A DNA stretch of 64,000 nt. Source: Pyrinomonas sp040289685. GTDB taxonomy: Bacteria; Acidobacteriota; Blastocatellia; Pyrinomonadales; Pyrinomonadaceae. The stretch spans positions 1 to 64,000 of the forward strand of contig NZ_PSLQ01000004.1 in the NCBI RefSeq assembly GCF_040289685.1. The letters are read 5' to 3'. The notes under the pieces are model-generated. The model searched no databases. It was not told the DNA's origin and was given only the letters and a program-made list of their open reading frames with translations. Position 1 is the first letter of the stretch, and the number at the start of each line of letters is the position of its first letter. The translations under genes and the position numbers were made by a program. Positions 8,130-16,242 of the stretch are shown in pieces.

Positions 8130-8618
8130 TTAGCTAATTCGTTCGAGTTTGGCGCGCGCGCGTTGCAGGAAAACGTTCATGGTCTCCGTGAGCCGCAGTT
8201 GAAGCTCGCGACTGATGCGATTGGCTCCGAGCCAGCCGGCCAAGCCATGTAGATCGGCGGCGCGCTGGCGACGGAGTTCGACGCTCTGAATGAAACGGAC
8301 GAGCGTGCCCGTTTCAATCGTCGCGAAAGCGGCGCTGTAGCGCAGGAAGTTCTGCTTTTCTTCGGGAAGCGGTTCCCACTCGAGCGCGTGCGGCTTGTTC
8401 GTTGCGCGTCTTACCGTGAAAGAAACGCGCATCGCGCCGAGCAAAGGGACTTCGGCGCGGATCGTCCAGCGCCGCGTGCCGTCGGGGCGGACCGTGACGC
8501 TTTCGACGTTCGGCATCAACTCGGTGAACGTGCGCGGGTCATCGAAGAAGTCGCGCGCTTCTTCTGGCTCGACCGAGGCTTTCAACTGCCCCGTAAAACT
8601 AGCTCCGATGCGAAACAA
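8130..8618 (-). CDS. SRPBCC (START-like) family protein, DUF1997/polyketide-cyclase type
   Basis: About 162 residues. The pattern ASFTGQLKASVEPEEARDFFDDPRTFTELMPNVESV, a central RWTIRAEVPLLGAMRVSF and a C-terminal amphipathic helix fits the helix-grip fold, in which a long C-terminal helix closes a hydrophobic pocket. The ligand cannot be predicted. Start choice: reading leftwards, GGAGGTGATC, a perfect match to the 16S anti-Shine-Dalgarno, lies at about 8624-8633, and the first in-frame start behind it is TTG at 8618 (MFRIGASF...). A start at 8663 would add 15 residues that do not look like the family and would place the ribosome site inside the gene. It is transcribed divergently from the YceI gene. 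Confidence 0.72.
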   Translation of the reverse strand: MFRIGASFTGQLKASVEPEEARDFFDDPRTFTELMPNVESVTVRPDGTRRWTIRAEVPLLGAMRVSFTVRRATNKPHALEWEPLPEEKQNFLRYSAAFATIETGTLVRFIQSVELRRQRAADLHGLAGWLGANRISRELQLRLTETMNVFLQRARAKLERIS

Positions 8619-8770
8619 GTAAACGATCACCTCCGTCGCGGTTCCATTGCCGGTCGCGTCCAATACGCGACCGAGGCGATTCTATCAAGACATCGGTGCT
8701 CTCGCACGTCCGCATCCAAGCTGCAAAAGGGCATTTCGATTGCGATCTTGACCGAAGGAGGGCGGTCATC

Positions 8771-9391
8771 ATGCGACGTTCAAGGCTCATCGCACTTCTA
8801 CTCGTTGAACTTCTGGTCTATCCTGCTTTTTGCGCGAACCGGCGCGCCGACGTGCGACTCAGAGTCGATGCGCAACGAAGCCGTTTCATCGTGCGGGCTT
8901 TCGTCGGCGGTTTGCTCGCCGCGTTTGGACACGATCATACCATCGCCGTCAAAGATTTCGCTGGCGATGTCGGTTTCGATGACGACCTGCGCAACGCTTC
9001 TTTGCGCATGATCGTTCGCGCTTCTTCGCTCGCCGTGATCGACCAAGTGAGCGAAAAAGATCGTCGGGAGATCGAGCGGACGATGCGCGATGAGGTGCTC
9101 GAAACGTCCAAGTATCCGGAAATCGCCTTTCGCAGTACGCGCGTCGAGCTGCTCGCGGCGCGCGGCGGCCAACGCCGCGTGAGGATCATCGGCGATTTGA
9201 CGTTGCACGGCGTAACGCGTCCTGTGGCGATTGAAGCGTTGATCACCAGAGATGGACAAGGCTTGCGCGCGCGCGGTGAGTTCACGTTGCGCCAGTCCGA
9301 TTTCAAGATAAAACCGCCATCTATCGGGTTGGGAACGATCAAGGTCAAAGATGAACTGAAGCTTCAATTCGACATAGTAGCCGTTCCGTGA
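8771..9391 (+). CDS. Secreted YceI-like lipid-binding protein
   Basis: 206 residues from the ATG at 8771, which has GAAGGAGGG at the right distance and opens a signal peptide (MRRSRLIALLLVELLVYPAFC). The mature part shows YceI features: the strand RFIVRAFVGGLLAAFGHDHTI, the segment KYPEIAFRST, GDLTLHGVTRPV and the closing DELKLQFDIVAV. YceI proteins are small lipocalin-like barrels that bind isoprenoid lipids in the periplasm; binding is by family, not shown here. An upstream in-frame ATG (8696) would add 25 polar residues ahead of the signal peptide and is rejected. Confidence 0.85.
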   Translation: MRRSRLIALLLVELLVYPAFCANRRADVRLRVDAQRSRFIVRAFVGGLLAAFGHDHTIAVKDFAGDVGFDDDLRNASLRMIVRASSLAVIDQVSEKDRREIERTMRDEVLETSKYPEIAFRSTRVELLAARGGQRRVRIIGDLTLHGVTRPVAIEALITRDGQGLRARGEFTLRQSDFKIKPPSIGLGTIKVKDELKLQFDIVAVP

Positions 9392-9602
9392 ACGGCGGCC
9401 TTCTGCGCTGAATTCCCGGTCGGATCTTTTTGCAGATCGGGCGAAAATCGAAGATATGCTGGACCACTGGACGGTGTGCTCGCGCGCGTCAAGTCCTTTT
9501 GGCGAATCGGTTGAGCCGTCAAAAGGCATTGTGCGGAGTCGTCGCACACTTTACGCGCGGCGAAGAACTATCAGCGACACCGGATCGCTTCGCAGCGAAG
9601 AG

Positions 9603-9634
9603 GCCGCGCGACGTCATCTCTGGCGTCGCGCGGC
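9603..9634 (-). terminator. Strong hairpin after the M14 peptidase gene
   Basis: GCCGCGCGACG (9603-9613) and CGTCGCGCGGC (9624-9634) make a perfect 11-pair stem with a ten-base loop. It ends one base before the stop codon of the minus-strand peptidase gene, so on that strand it directly follows translation. A second small stem, CTTCGC/GCGAAG, lies next to it. No T run is present on either strand. Confidence 0.6.
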
Positions 9635-9635
9635 T

Positions 9636-12518
9636 TCAACGGACGGCGTTGAAGAGAAACGAGTTAAAGAAGAGTCGGGTCGTCGCGCGCCAGAAGCCGC
9701 GAAAGTTCGGGTCTTCAGCGTAGAGGACGACGTGGCCGCGTCCGGTCGGTTCGTCGATCACGTAAGCCGTGCCGCGCAAAAGTTTCTCCGTGTTGTCCGG
9801 CCAAATGAAGCCAGCCACATGCAATCGGCGCTTCTCATCGGAACTGAAAACGACCGCGTTGACGCCTTCTTTCGAAGGGAGAAAGAAGTAACCGGAATCA
9901 ATCAACACCGGCAACGTCTCCATCTCGTAGCCGTATGTAAGCGGTGTCGTCCGGTCTAAAGTTGCGAGCATGATGGCTCCGGGCACAGCTTCGGGGACGC
10001 GTCCGGGCTTGGCCGAAGGCGAGGCGATGGGCGGTAGGATAGGGGGCGCGCCCTCCATCTTCTCTGTTTGTCCCTCGCGTTTACGCTCTTCAGTTGGACG
10101 CTTCCCTACGCTTTTCTCCGCTTCACGTCTTTGATCCTCCGACGCTTCGGGGCGTTTTGTCTCCGCGCTCGGTTCTTTCTCCGCAGGTCGCGCCGGCTTC
10201 TCTTCAGCCTCTTCGCTTCCGACCAATCGCGACGAAGTCAAGTTCACATCCTTGAGCGCGGCGAAGACGGCGGCTGCTTTGATGCAGATCAGCGTCCCAC
10301 CGCGGCGCACCCACCCACGCAGTAGCTCGACGCCATCGCGTCCCAACGCGGCGAAATAGCGCGACGGCGAACCGTCCGGCAAGATGATGACGTTGTAGCG
10401 GTCCAGTTCCGCGCGCTTCAATCCGTCGATGGTCATCGGCGTGAACTCGATGCCGTAACGGTCAAAGGTCCACCACAGCGCGCCGTAACTCGTTTGGTTG
10501 ACCGGTTCATCGGCGACGACGACGATGCGCGGGCGTTTCAACGAGACCACCGTTTCGGATCCGATGCCCGTATCGCCACGCTCGGAGAAACCCGTGTTGA
10601 TGGCATAGACTTGCGTGCCGGTTTCGCGCGCAAGTTGCGCGATGCGTTCGTGAAGCGCCTCGGGGTTTCGCCCAACGCGCGCGACCACGGTGCCGCGCGG
10701 CCAATCACGCCCGCCAGCGTTCATGTCTCGCGTGGCGACGGCGAGTTTGAAATCCTCTTGCAACAACCGCGTGACCAGCGCCGCAGCCCCATTAGTGTCG
10801 TATGGAATGATGTAAGCGACTGCGGCGCGTCCGCCGATGACGTTGCCCATCGGCGCGACCGAAGCGTTTGCGTCGCGCGGCGAAGCGAGCGGCGTCGCCG
10901 CTACTGTGGATGCATCTTCGGTCCAGTAGGCTTCGACGCCGAAGGCCAGCGGCAGCGACCATGCCGTGATGTCGTAGAAGCCGTATTCCTCTTTGGGCGC
11001 GTTTTGGCCACGCCTTTCGTTGCGACGGAAGCGGGCCAATTGTTCGCGGACGAACTCGCGGTCGAGCGGCGTTTCAGGTTCGAGCAGCGCTTTGGCCAGA
11101 CGCTTCTGCGGCTGCGCCAGATCAACGATGTAAGCTCCGGCGGGAAACTGTTTCGTCATCGGCGCGCCATCGCGCTCGATGTAAGCATGGGCGCGCGTCG
11201 AGGTGAAGGATTGATCGGCGCGCGAGACCTCGACGCCAGCGCGAAGCAGCACGTCAATCAGTTCGGCGGCGCGCACTGGATCAGCGCCAGGCAGGATGAT
11301 GAAGCGCCGCACCGGACCATGCCCCCCTTCTTCGATGGCCGAACGACGGAATTCATAGTAATCGCGCAGGAGCGTTTCGCGGTTGCGCGCCGCCGTCTCC
11401 AGAGTCTGCATCGAAGCGACGAAATGTTTGGCGATGGCCGAACGGAGCGTGACGATCGTTTCGTCATCTCGCTTCCAACGAAGCCCTTTCCACCCGCCGC
11501 CATCGGTCTCATAGGTCATCCCGATCGCTCCTTGCAGACTCGGCCACGAGTCCCAGTAGCCCGGGTAGAAGAGATCGAACACATCGCGGACGTAGTAATC
11601 CCAACGTTGCGCATCGAAGGCGGCAGCGTTGGCCCTGCCGAAGGTCGTCAACCACTTGCCCGTCTGCGCCACCGGAAGGTTCGGATTGATCGGCAAGGCG
11701 GCTGGCGGAAAGAAGAACTGCGAAGGTTGACCGTGGTGGTCCACGACGACTTGCGGGTTCCACTCGCGGTAGGCGCGTTGCAAATTGCGCGTTTCGACCT
11801 GCGTCGAAGCCAGATTGTCGCGATTCAGGTCGAAGCGATAGCGATTGACGCGCCCCCAGACGGACCACGGTTCACGATGTTCGGCCGCCGCCGGATCAGG
11901 ATCGCCCTTCGCCACAGAGTTGTACCACGTGACGAAGCGTTCGTGACCATCCGGGTTTTCGCCCGTGATGATGAGCGCCACGGTGTTGCTCAGGATTTCG
12001 CGCGTGGTCGCTTCTTCTGAAGCTGCCAGTTGATAGACGACTTGCATCATGGCCTCGAAAGAGGCGGATTCGTTGCCGTGAATCGTGTAGGCGAGCCAGA
12101 CCATGACGGGACACGCGCGTACGCATCTTTCCGCTGCCTCGCGCGATGTGCGTCGTGGGTCGGTTAGCTGTTCGATCTCGGCGCGAATTTGGTCCAATCG
12201 CGCGATGTTCTCCGGCGCGCTGATGGCCACGATGTGCATCTGGCGATGTTCGTTGGTCGGTCCGATGTCGAAAACGCGCACGCGGTCAGGCGCGGCTTCG
12301 GCGATGGCGCGGATGACGCGCTCCATCATCGCGTAGTTCGTGTGGAACTGGCCCACATCGTATCCCAGAATCTGCTGCGGACGCGGAACGCGTTCGCGGT
12401 AAGGCCCGCGCGCGTAAAAGTCGAACGTCGCTTCATCGCGTTGTGCGCGGGCGAGAGGTTGAAAGAGAAAGAGAAAGAGAAAGAGAAACGGAATCCACGC
12501 GCGTCTTTTCAGGGGCAT
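9636..12518 (-). CDS. Large secreted M14-family zinc carboxypeptidase-like protein
   Basis: 960 residues. A signal peptide with an unusual Phe-Leu-Phe-Leu core (residues 11-19) leads into the M14 domain. Zinc ligands are visible as His147 and Glu150 in HGNES, with the third histidine at 261 or 262 in VVDHHGQ; NPDG (188-191) and LNRDN are typical, and the Glu in MTYETDGGG is a fair candidate for the catalytic base. After the peptidase domain comes a long region with a glutamine-amidotransferase-like flavour (VIILPDG, GGTLICIKAAA), then a charged low-complexity linker of about 70 residues and a final beta-rich section. Large proteins of this build are found in Acidobacteriota and Bacteroidota. 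Substrate unknown; export to the periplasm or medium is expected. Confidence 0.87.
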   Translation of the reverse strand: MPLKRRAWIPFLFLFLFLFQPLARAQRDEATFDFYARGPYRERVPRPQQILGYDVGQFHTNYAMMERVIRAIAEAAPDRVRVFDIGPTNEHRQMHIVAISAPENIARLDQIRAEIEQLTDPRRTSREAAERCVRACPVMVWLAYTIHGNESASFEAMMQVVYQLAASEEATTREILSNTVALIITGENPDGHERFVTWYNSVAKGDPDPAAAEHREPWSVWGRVNRYRFDLNRDNLASTQVETRNLQRAYREWNPQVVVDHHGQPSQFFFPPAALPINPNLPVAQTGKWLTTFGRANAAAFDAQRWDYYVRDVFDLFYPGYWDSWPSLQGAIGMTYETDGGGWKGLRWKRDDETIVTLRSAIAKHFVASMQTLETAARNRETLLRDYYEFRRSAIEEGGHGPVRRFIILPGADPVRAAELIDVLLRAGVEVSRADQSFTSTRAHAYIERDGAPMTKQFPAGAYIVDLAQPQKRLAKALLEPETPLDREFVREQLARFRRNERRGQNAPKEEYGFYDITAWSLPLAFGVEAYWTEDASTVAATPLASPRDANASVAPMGNVIGGRAAVAYIIPYDTNGAAALVTRLLQEDFKLAVATRDMNAGGRDWPRGTVVARVGRNPEALHERIAQLARETGTQVYAINTGFSERGDTGIGSETVVSLKRPRIVVVADEPVNQTSYGALWWTFDRYGIEFTPMTIDGLKRAELDRYNVIILPDGSPSRYFAALGRDGVELLRGWVRRGGTLICIKAAAVFAALKDVNLTSSRLVGSEEAEEKPARPAEKEPSAETKRPEASEDQRREAEKSVGKRPTEERKREGQTEKMEGAPPILPPIASPSAKPGRVPEAVPGAIMLATLDRTTPLTYGYEMETLPVLIDSGYFFLPSKEGVNAVVFSSDEKRRLHVAGFIWPDNTEKLLRGTAYVIDEPTGRGHVVLYAEDPNFRGFWRATTRLFFNSFLFNAVR
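12461..12488 (-). repeat. Hexanucleotide repeat inside a signal-peptide coding region
   Basis: The plus strand reads GAAAGA four times followed by GAAA. On the coding (minus) strand it gives alternating Phe and Leu codons, the hydrophobic core of the M14 protein signal peptide. Adding or losing units would keep the frame and change only the core length. Confidence 0.8.
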
Positions 12519-12903
12519 GCGTCGATCGTCTTTCGGGATCTTTCAAGGCGTTGGAACTTCGACGGCAATATTAACGCGGCGCGGCGCAATTCTCAAACGT
12601 GCAGAAAACCCTCCTCGCCCCTTGCGCTACAAGGGACAGAGCGGGAAGAATCTGGCACTGGGAAGCGAATTCGAACCTTCGAGGCCGGCGCGAGGTGCGA
12701 GCGTTTTGCAGCAGATGGTCTCGGAGAGTTGACGGAGTCGGCAATCCGCCTGCTGAAGGTCCGGAATTGTGGGCGCTTGGTGGTGGGGCCTTTTGGTGAA
12801 GCGGCGATTCCCTCATGAAAGGGAGTCGGTCGATGAGAATCAATCTACGCCCTGCTATGAAAGCAGAGGGAACGGCGATTCGATCATGGAAGAGGAGCAG
12901 GTG
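12519..12903. other. Intergenic region with start-site repeat
   Basis: No gene is recognisable here. A direct repeat occurs at 12802-12822 and 12873-12893 (period 71, core CGGCGATTC-NN-TCATG-R-AAG), and the second copy overlaps a possible start codon of the following gene. A sequence resembling a tRNA T-loop occurs near 12668-12680 on the minus strand, but no tRNA can be folded around it. Confidence 0.5.
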
Positions 12904-13089
12904 ATGGAACGTTGTCCGCAGTGCGGCGCGCGATTACAGCGTTGGGAAGAGCTGGGTGCCGAGGAGCGAGAGGTGGTCCTGCGTTTGCCCATGTCGGCAA
13001 CGCACGTGTGGTCGGAGCGGGTGGCGCTGCACCTTTGGTGCACGCGCTGTTGGTACGAAGCGGCGCGCTCTGAGCCGAAGTTAGCTTAA
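12904..13089 (+). CDS. Small zinc-ribbon protein
   Basis: 61 residues. Cys4-Pro-Gln-Cys7 near the N-terminus and Cys-Thr-Arg-Cys about 40 residues later form a plausible four-cysteine zinc site. The rest is charged with no membrane segment. It is not a family I can name; such proteins may bind nucleic acid or a partner protein. The ATG at 12904 has AGGAG seven bases ahead; an in-frame ATG at 12886 would add six acidic residues and is the alternative. The stop overlaps the stop of the convergent maf gene by four bases. Confidence 0.6.
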   Translation: MERCPQCGARLQRWEELGAEEREVVLRLPMSATHVWSERVALHLWCTRCWYEAARSEPKLA

Positions 13090-13676
13090 GAGATGGCGAT
13101 TGCACCGTTTGTGCGAGCCAGCTCGTAGACCAGCCTGAGCGGCAGACCGACAACGTTCCAATAGTCGCCATCAATCCGTTTGATGAAGAGCGCGGCGCGC
13201 CCCTGCACGGCGTAAGCGCCGGCTTTATCCATCGGTTCGCCCGTGGCGATGTACCACTCGATCTCGCGCTCGCTGAGCGCGGCGAACAGCACGCGCGTTC
13301 GTTCATAAGCGACAGCGCAAAGCGCACGTTCGACGCACACGAGCGCAACGCCGGTGAAGACGTCGTGCCATTTCCCGCTCAGTTTGCGCAGCATCGCGCG
13401 CGCTTGGCACGCATCGGCGGGTTTGCCGAGAAGTTCACCATCGACGACCACAGTCGTGTCTGCGCCCAAAACGAAGCGACTTGGCTGAACGGCGGCGATG
13501 CGTGCCGCTTTCTCGCGCGCGAGTCGTTGGACGTAGTCTTCGGGCGTTTCGTCGCGCCTCGCCGCTTCATCTATGTCGGCGACGACGACCTCAAACGGCC
13601 AACCGACAGAACGCAAGATTTCTGCGCGGCGCGGGCTAGCCGAGGCGAGGATCAAGGGTTTCGAATGGAACATCAC
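13086..13676 (-). CDS. maf: Maf-family nucleoside triphosphate pyrophosphatase
   Basis: 196 residues. The opening PLILASASPRRAEILRSVGWPFEVV is the Maf signature; the catalytic region shows VLGADTTVVVDGELLGKP, and the later GDYWNVVGLPL matches the conserved C-terminal motif. Maf proteins hydrolyse dTTP, UTP or modified nucleotides to monophosphates and keep odd nucleotides out of nucleic acid. The gene is monocistronic, divergent from the dciA-like gene with 116 bases between them. Confidence 0.92.
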   Translation of the reverse strand: MMFHSKPLILASASPRRAEILRSVGWPFEVVVADIDEAARRDETPEDYVQRLAREKAARIAAVQPSRFVLGADTTVVVDGELLGKPADACQARAMLRKLSGKWHDVFTGVALVCVERALCAVAYERTRVLFAALSEREIEWYIATGEPMDKAGAYAVQGRAALFIKRIDGDYWNVVGLPLRLVYELARTNGAIAIS

Positions 13677-13792
13677 GACGACATCGGCGCGCTTGTGGCC
13701 GGTCTCCTTCTTCCGTTACACTTAAGCGCTTCGCGCGCGGGTCGAAAGTTCATGATCGGCATCTGCCAAGCGCAAGTCAAACCGGTGAGCCG

Positions 13793-14257
13793 ATGGACAG
13801 CCTGATCAAAGCTTTGCCGATGTTGCTTCGGGCGGCGGGCGACGAGATCGCCGAAGCTGCGGTCTTCGTCGCTTGGCGACACGCCGCGGGCGAGCCTTTG
13901 CGCTGGAGCGCCGTGCCGTTCAGGCTCTACGGTCGGACATTGATCGTCGCCGTGCCGGATGCGACGTGGCAGCGGCAGTTGGAAAAGGTCAGCGGCCAAC
14001 TGCTCTTTCAGATCAACTCTTTGCTCGGCCAAGCGCGCGTCACGTACGTCGAGTTCCGCGTCGATCCGCAAACGGTGCAGCGGGAACGGGCGCGATTGCG
14101 TCCGAAGACGCAACCGGTGGACGAAGAACGCGCGCTCGCACAAGCTGAGTGTTTGCGCGTTGCGGCGCAGCGGATTCGCGACGAAAACTTGCGACGGCGC
14201 TTTCTGCTCGCTGCTGGGAGTTGCTTGAATCGCGTCGGTGGTTCATCGCAAGAGTGA
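13793..14257 (+). CDS. DciA-like (DUF721) replicative helicase loader
   Basis: 154 residues. The first 95 residues match the DUF721/DciA domain: a helix ending in a conserved Trp (AVFVAWRHAAGEPL), then RLYGRTLIVAVPDATWQRQLEKVSGQLLFQINSLLG. Proteins with this KH-like fold are known to bind DnaB helicase and help its loading in bacteria lacking DnaC/DnaI. The C-terminal 60 residues are basic and poorly conserved. The gatC and gatA genes follow on the same strand. Confidence 0.78.
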   Translation: MDSLIKALPMLLRAAGDEIAEAAVFVAWRHAAGEPLRWSAVPFRLYGRTLIVAVPDATWQRQLEKVSGQLLFQINSLLGQARVTYVEFRVDPQTVQRERARLRPKTQPVDEERALAQAECLRVAAQRIRDENLRRRFLLAAGSCLNRVGGSSQE

Positions 14258-14322
14258 TGGACGCGGCGAGAGAGGCTGCAGAGGCAAAGCGCCGCGGAAA
14301 TTTCCAACGGAGAAATCGCGCG

Positions 14323-14619
14323 ATGAGGTTTACCGAAAACGAAATCGAAAAGCTCGCTGTGCTCGCGCGGCTCGAATTAACGGCGGAAGAGCGGCGCGCG
14401 CTCACGCCGCAGATCGCGGCCATCATCGCTTACGTCGAGCAACTGAACGAGGTCGATACGAGCGCAGTTGAACCGGCCATCGGCGGGTTGACGCCCGAGG
14501 GCGAGCGCACCGCTTCGTCGCGTGACGACGTCGTGCAGCCATCGCTCGGACAGCGCGTCGCGCTCGAAGAAGCGCCCGATCCGGCTTACGGCTACTTCCG
14601 CGTGCCCAAAGTAATCTGA
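14323..14619 (+). CDS. gatC: Asp-tRNA(Asn)/Glu-tRNA(Gln) amidotransferase subunit C
   Basis: 98 residues, the usual length. MRFTENEIEKLAVLARLELTAEE is the GatC opening, and the C-terminal LEEAPDPAYGYFRVPKVI is the conserved tail that wraps around GatA. GatC holds the GatA-GatB interface of the enzyme that makes Gln-tRNA(Gln) and/or Asn-tRNA(Asn) by transamidation. The ATG at 14323 follows ACGGAGAAATC; longer in-frame extensions lack family similarity. gatA starts 27 bases after the stop. gatB is not in the window. Confidence 0.92.
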   Translation: MRFTENEIEKLAVLARLELTAEERRALTPQIAAIIAYVEQLNEVDTSAVEPAIGGLTPEGERTASSRDDVVQPSLGQRVALEEAPDPAYGYFRVPKVI

Positions 14620-14645
14620 AGAGAGAAAAGAGGGCTTGAACCGCG

Positions 14646-16112
14646 ATGGTCCCTTACGGCATCGAATCGATACGGGAACGAATCTTTTCGCGTGCGTCGA
14701 GCGTACAACAGGTCGCCAACCATGCGCTCGAGGCAGCCGAAAGTTTGAATGAGACGCTAAACGCCTTTCTCGAAATCGATCGGCAAGGCGCTTCATCTTG
14801 CGCCGAACAGTTGGACCGCGTTCTGGACCAAAAGGCCGGGGACGTGCGCCTGCCTCTTTTTGGCGTTCCCATCGCCATCAAAGACAACATATGCGTGCGC
14901 GGAATGCAGACCTCGTGCGGCTCGCGCATCTTGGGCGATTATCACCCGCCGTACGATGCGACTGCCGTGGAGAGGTTGCGCGCTGCCGGAGCGGTGCTCA
15001 TCGGCAAGACCAACTGCGACGAATTCGCCATGGGATCATCGAACGAGAATTCGGCCTTCGGCCCGGTTCGTAACCCATGGGATACGGAGCGCGTTCCCGG
15101 CGGCTCTTCGGGCGGTTCGGCAGCTGCGGTCGCGGCGCGCATCGTGCCGGTCGCTCTGGGATCGGATACAGGCGGTTCGGTCCGACAACCTGCCGCGCTG
15201 TGCGGCGTCGTCGGTTTGAAACCGACCTACGGGCGGGTTTCGCGTTACGGTCTGGTTGCATTCGGCTCATCGCTGGACCAGATCGGTATCTTCGGTCTTT
15301 CGGCGCGCGACGTGGCGCGTGTGCTCGGCGTCATTGCCGGACGCGATGCCCACGATGCGACCAGCGCCGCTGTGCCCGTGCCGGATTACGTCGAGGAGCT
15401 AAAGGGAGAACTCAAAGGCATGCGGCTCGGCGTCCCGCGCGCGTTGTTCGGTGAAGGTTTGGATGATGAAGTGCGTCGAAGCGTCGAAAGCGCGATCGGA
15501 GTCTATCGCGAACTCGGCGCCGAGATCGTCGAAGTGGAGCTTCCGCACGCCAAATACTCCATCGCGTGCTACTACATCATCGCGACCGCCGAAGCATCGT
15601 CTAACTTGGCGCGCTACGATGGGGTGCGCTACGGTTTTCGCGCCGAAGAAGCTGACGATCTGATCGACATGTACTGTCGGACGCGCGATCAAGGGTTCGG
15701 TCCCGAGGTCAAGCGGCGCATCATGCTCGGCACGTTCGTGCTCTCATCCGGTTACTACGATGCTTACTATCGAAAAGCGCAACAGGTGCGCACCTTGATC
15801 AAGGAGGATTTCCGACGCGCCTTTGAGCGCTGCGATGCCATCGTCACGCCGACTTCGCCGACGCCGGCCTTCCTGCTCGGCGAAAAGACGGGCGATCCGT
15901 TGACCATGTACTTGAGCGATATCTACACTTGCATCGTGAACCTTGCAGGAGTGCCCGGCATCTCCGTCCCTTGCGGACTCTCCTCGATCGGACTCCCGAT
16001 TGGAATGCAGCTCATCGGTCGTCACTGGGACGAAGCGCTATTGCTCAAGCTCACGCACGCCTACGAAAATGCGCGACCCTTCACAGCGCTCCCGCGTGTG
16101 GTGGCGAACTAG
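14646..16112 (+). CDS. gatA: Glutamyl-tRNA(Gln)/aspartyl-tRNA(Asn) amidotransferase subunit A
   Basis: 488 residues, full length. The amidase catalytic triad is intact: Lys79 (GVPIAIKDN), Ser154 in the GGSSGGS loop and Ser178 in GSDTGGSVRQP. GatA hydrolyses glutamine and passes the ammonia to the tRNA-bound acyl phosphate made by GatB. Coupled expression with gatC upstream is likely. The genome presumably uses the indirect route for Gln-tRNA or Asn-tRNA. Confidence 0.95.
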   Translation: MVPYGIESIRERIFSRASSVQQVANHALEAAESLNETLNAFLEIDRQGASSCAEQLDRVLDQKAGDVRLPLFGVPIAIKDNICVRGMQTSCGSRILGDYHPPYDATAVERLRAAGAVLIGKTNCDEFAMGSSNENSAFGPVRNPWDTERVPGGSSGGSAAAVAARIVPVALGSDTGGSVRQPAALCGVVGLKPTYGRVSRYGLVAFGSSLDQIGIFGLSARDVARVLGVIAGRDAHDATSAAVPVPDYVEELKGELKGMRLGVPRALFGEGLDDEVRRSVESAIGVYRELGAEIVEVELPHAKYSIACYYIIATAEASSNLARYDGVRYGFRAEEADDLIDMYCRTRDQGFGPEVKRRIMLGTFVLSSGYYDAYYRKAQQVRTLIKEDFRRAFERCDAIVTPTSPTPAFLLGEKTGDPLTMYLSDIYTCIVNLAGVPGISVPCGLSSIGLPIGMQLIGRHWDEALLLKLTHAYENARPFTALPRVVAN

Positions 16113-16242
16113 CGCTCGGAAGTCTAGAAGCGCTTCGCGGGAGAGAAGCTGAACCGTCGTCGGGATGCGCGAAGCTTTGCCTCGCGCGAGTTGCTTCCGC
16201 TGAGACGCCCTTCAGCTTATGGCTCGACAATTTCGGCTAGCA

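Noticed and set aside
10494..12020. A 508-codon open frame on the plus strand.
   Set aside because: It is antisense to the M14 peptidase gene, has no ribosome site and an Arg/Asp-rich composition typical of frames opposite GC-rich genes.
12661..12700. A tRNA T-loop-like sequence (GGTTCGAATTC on the minus strand).
   Set aside because: The flanking bases do not form a five-pair T stem, and no acceptor, D or anticodon arm can be placed around it.
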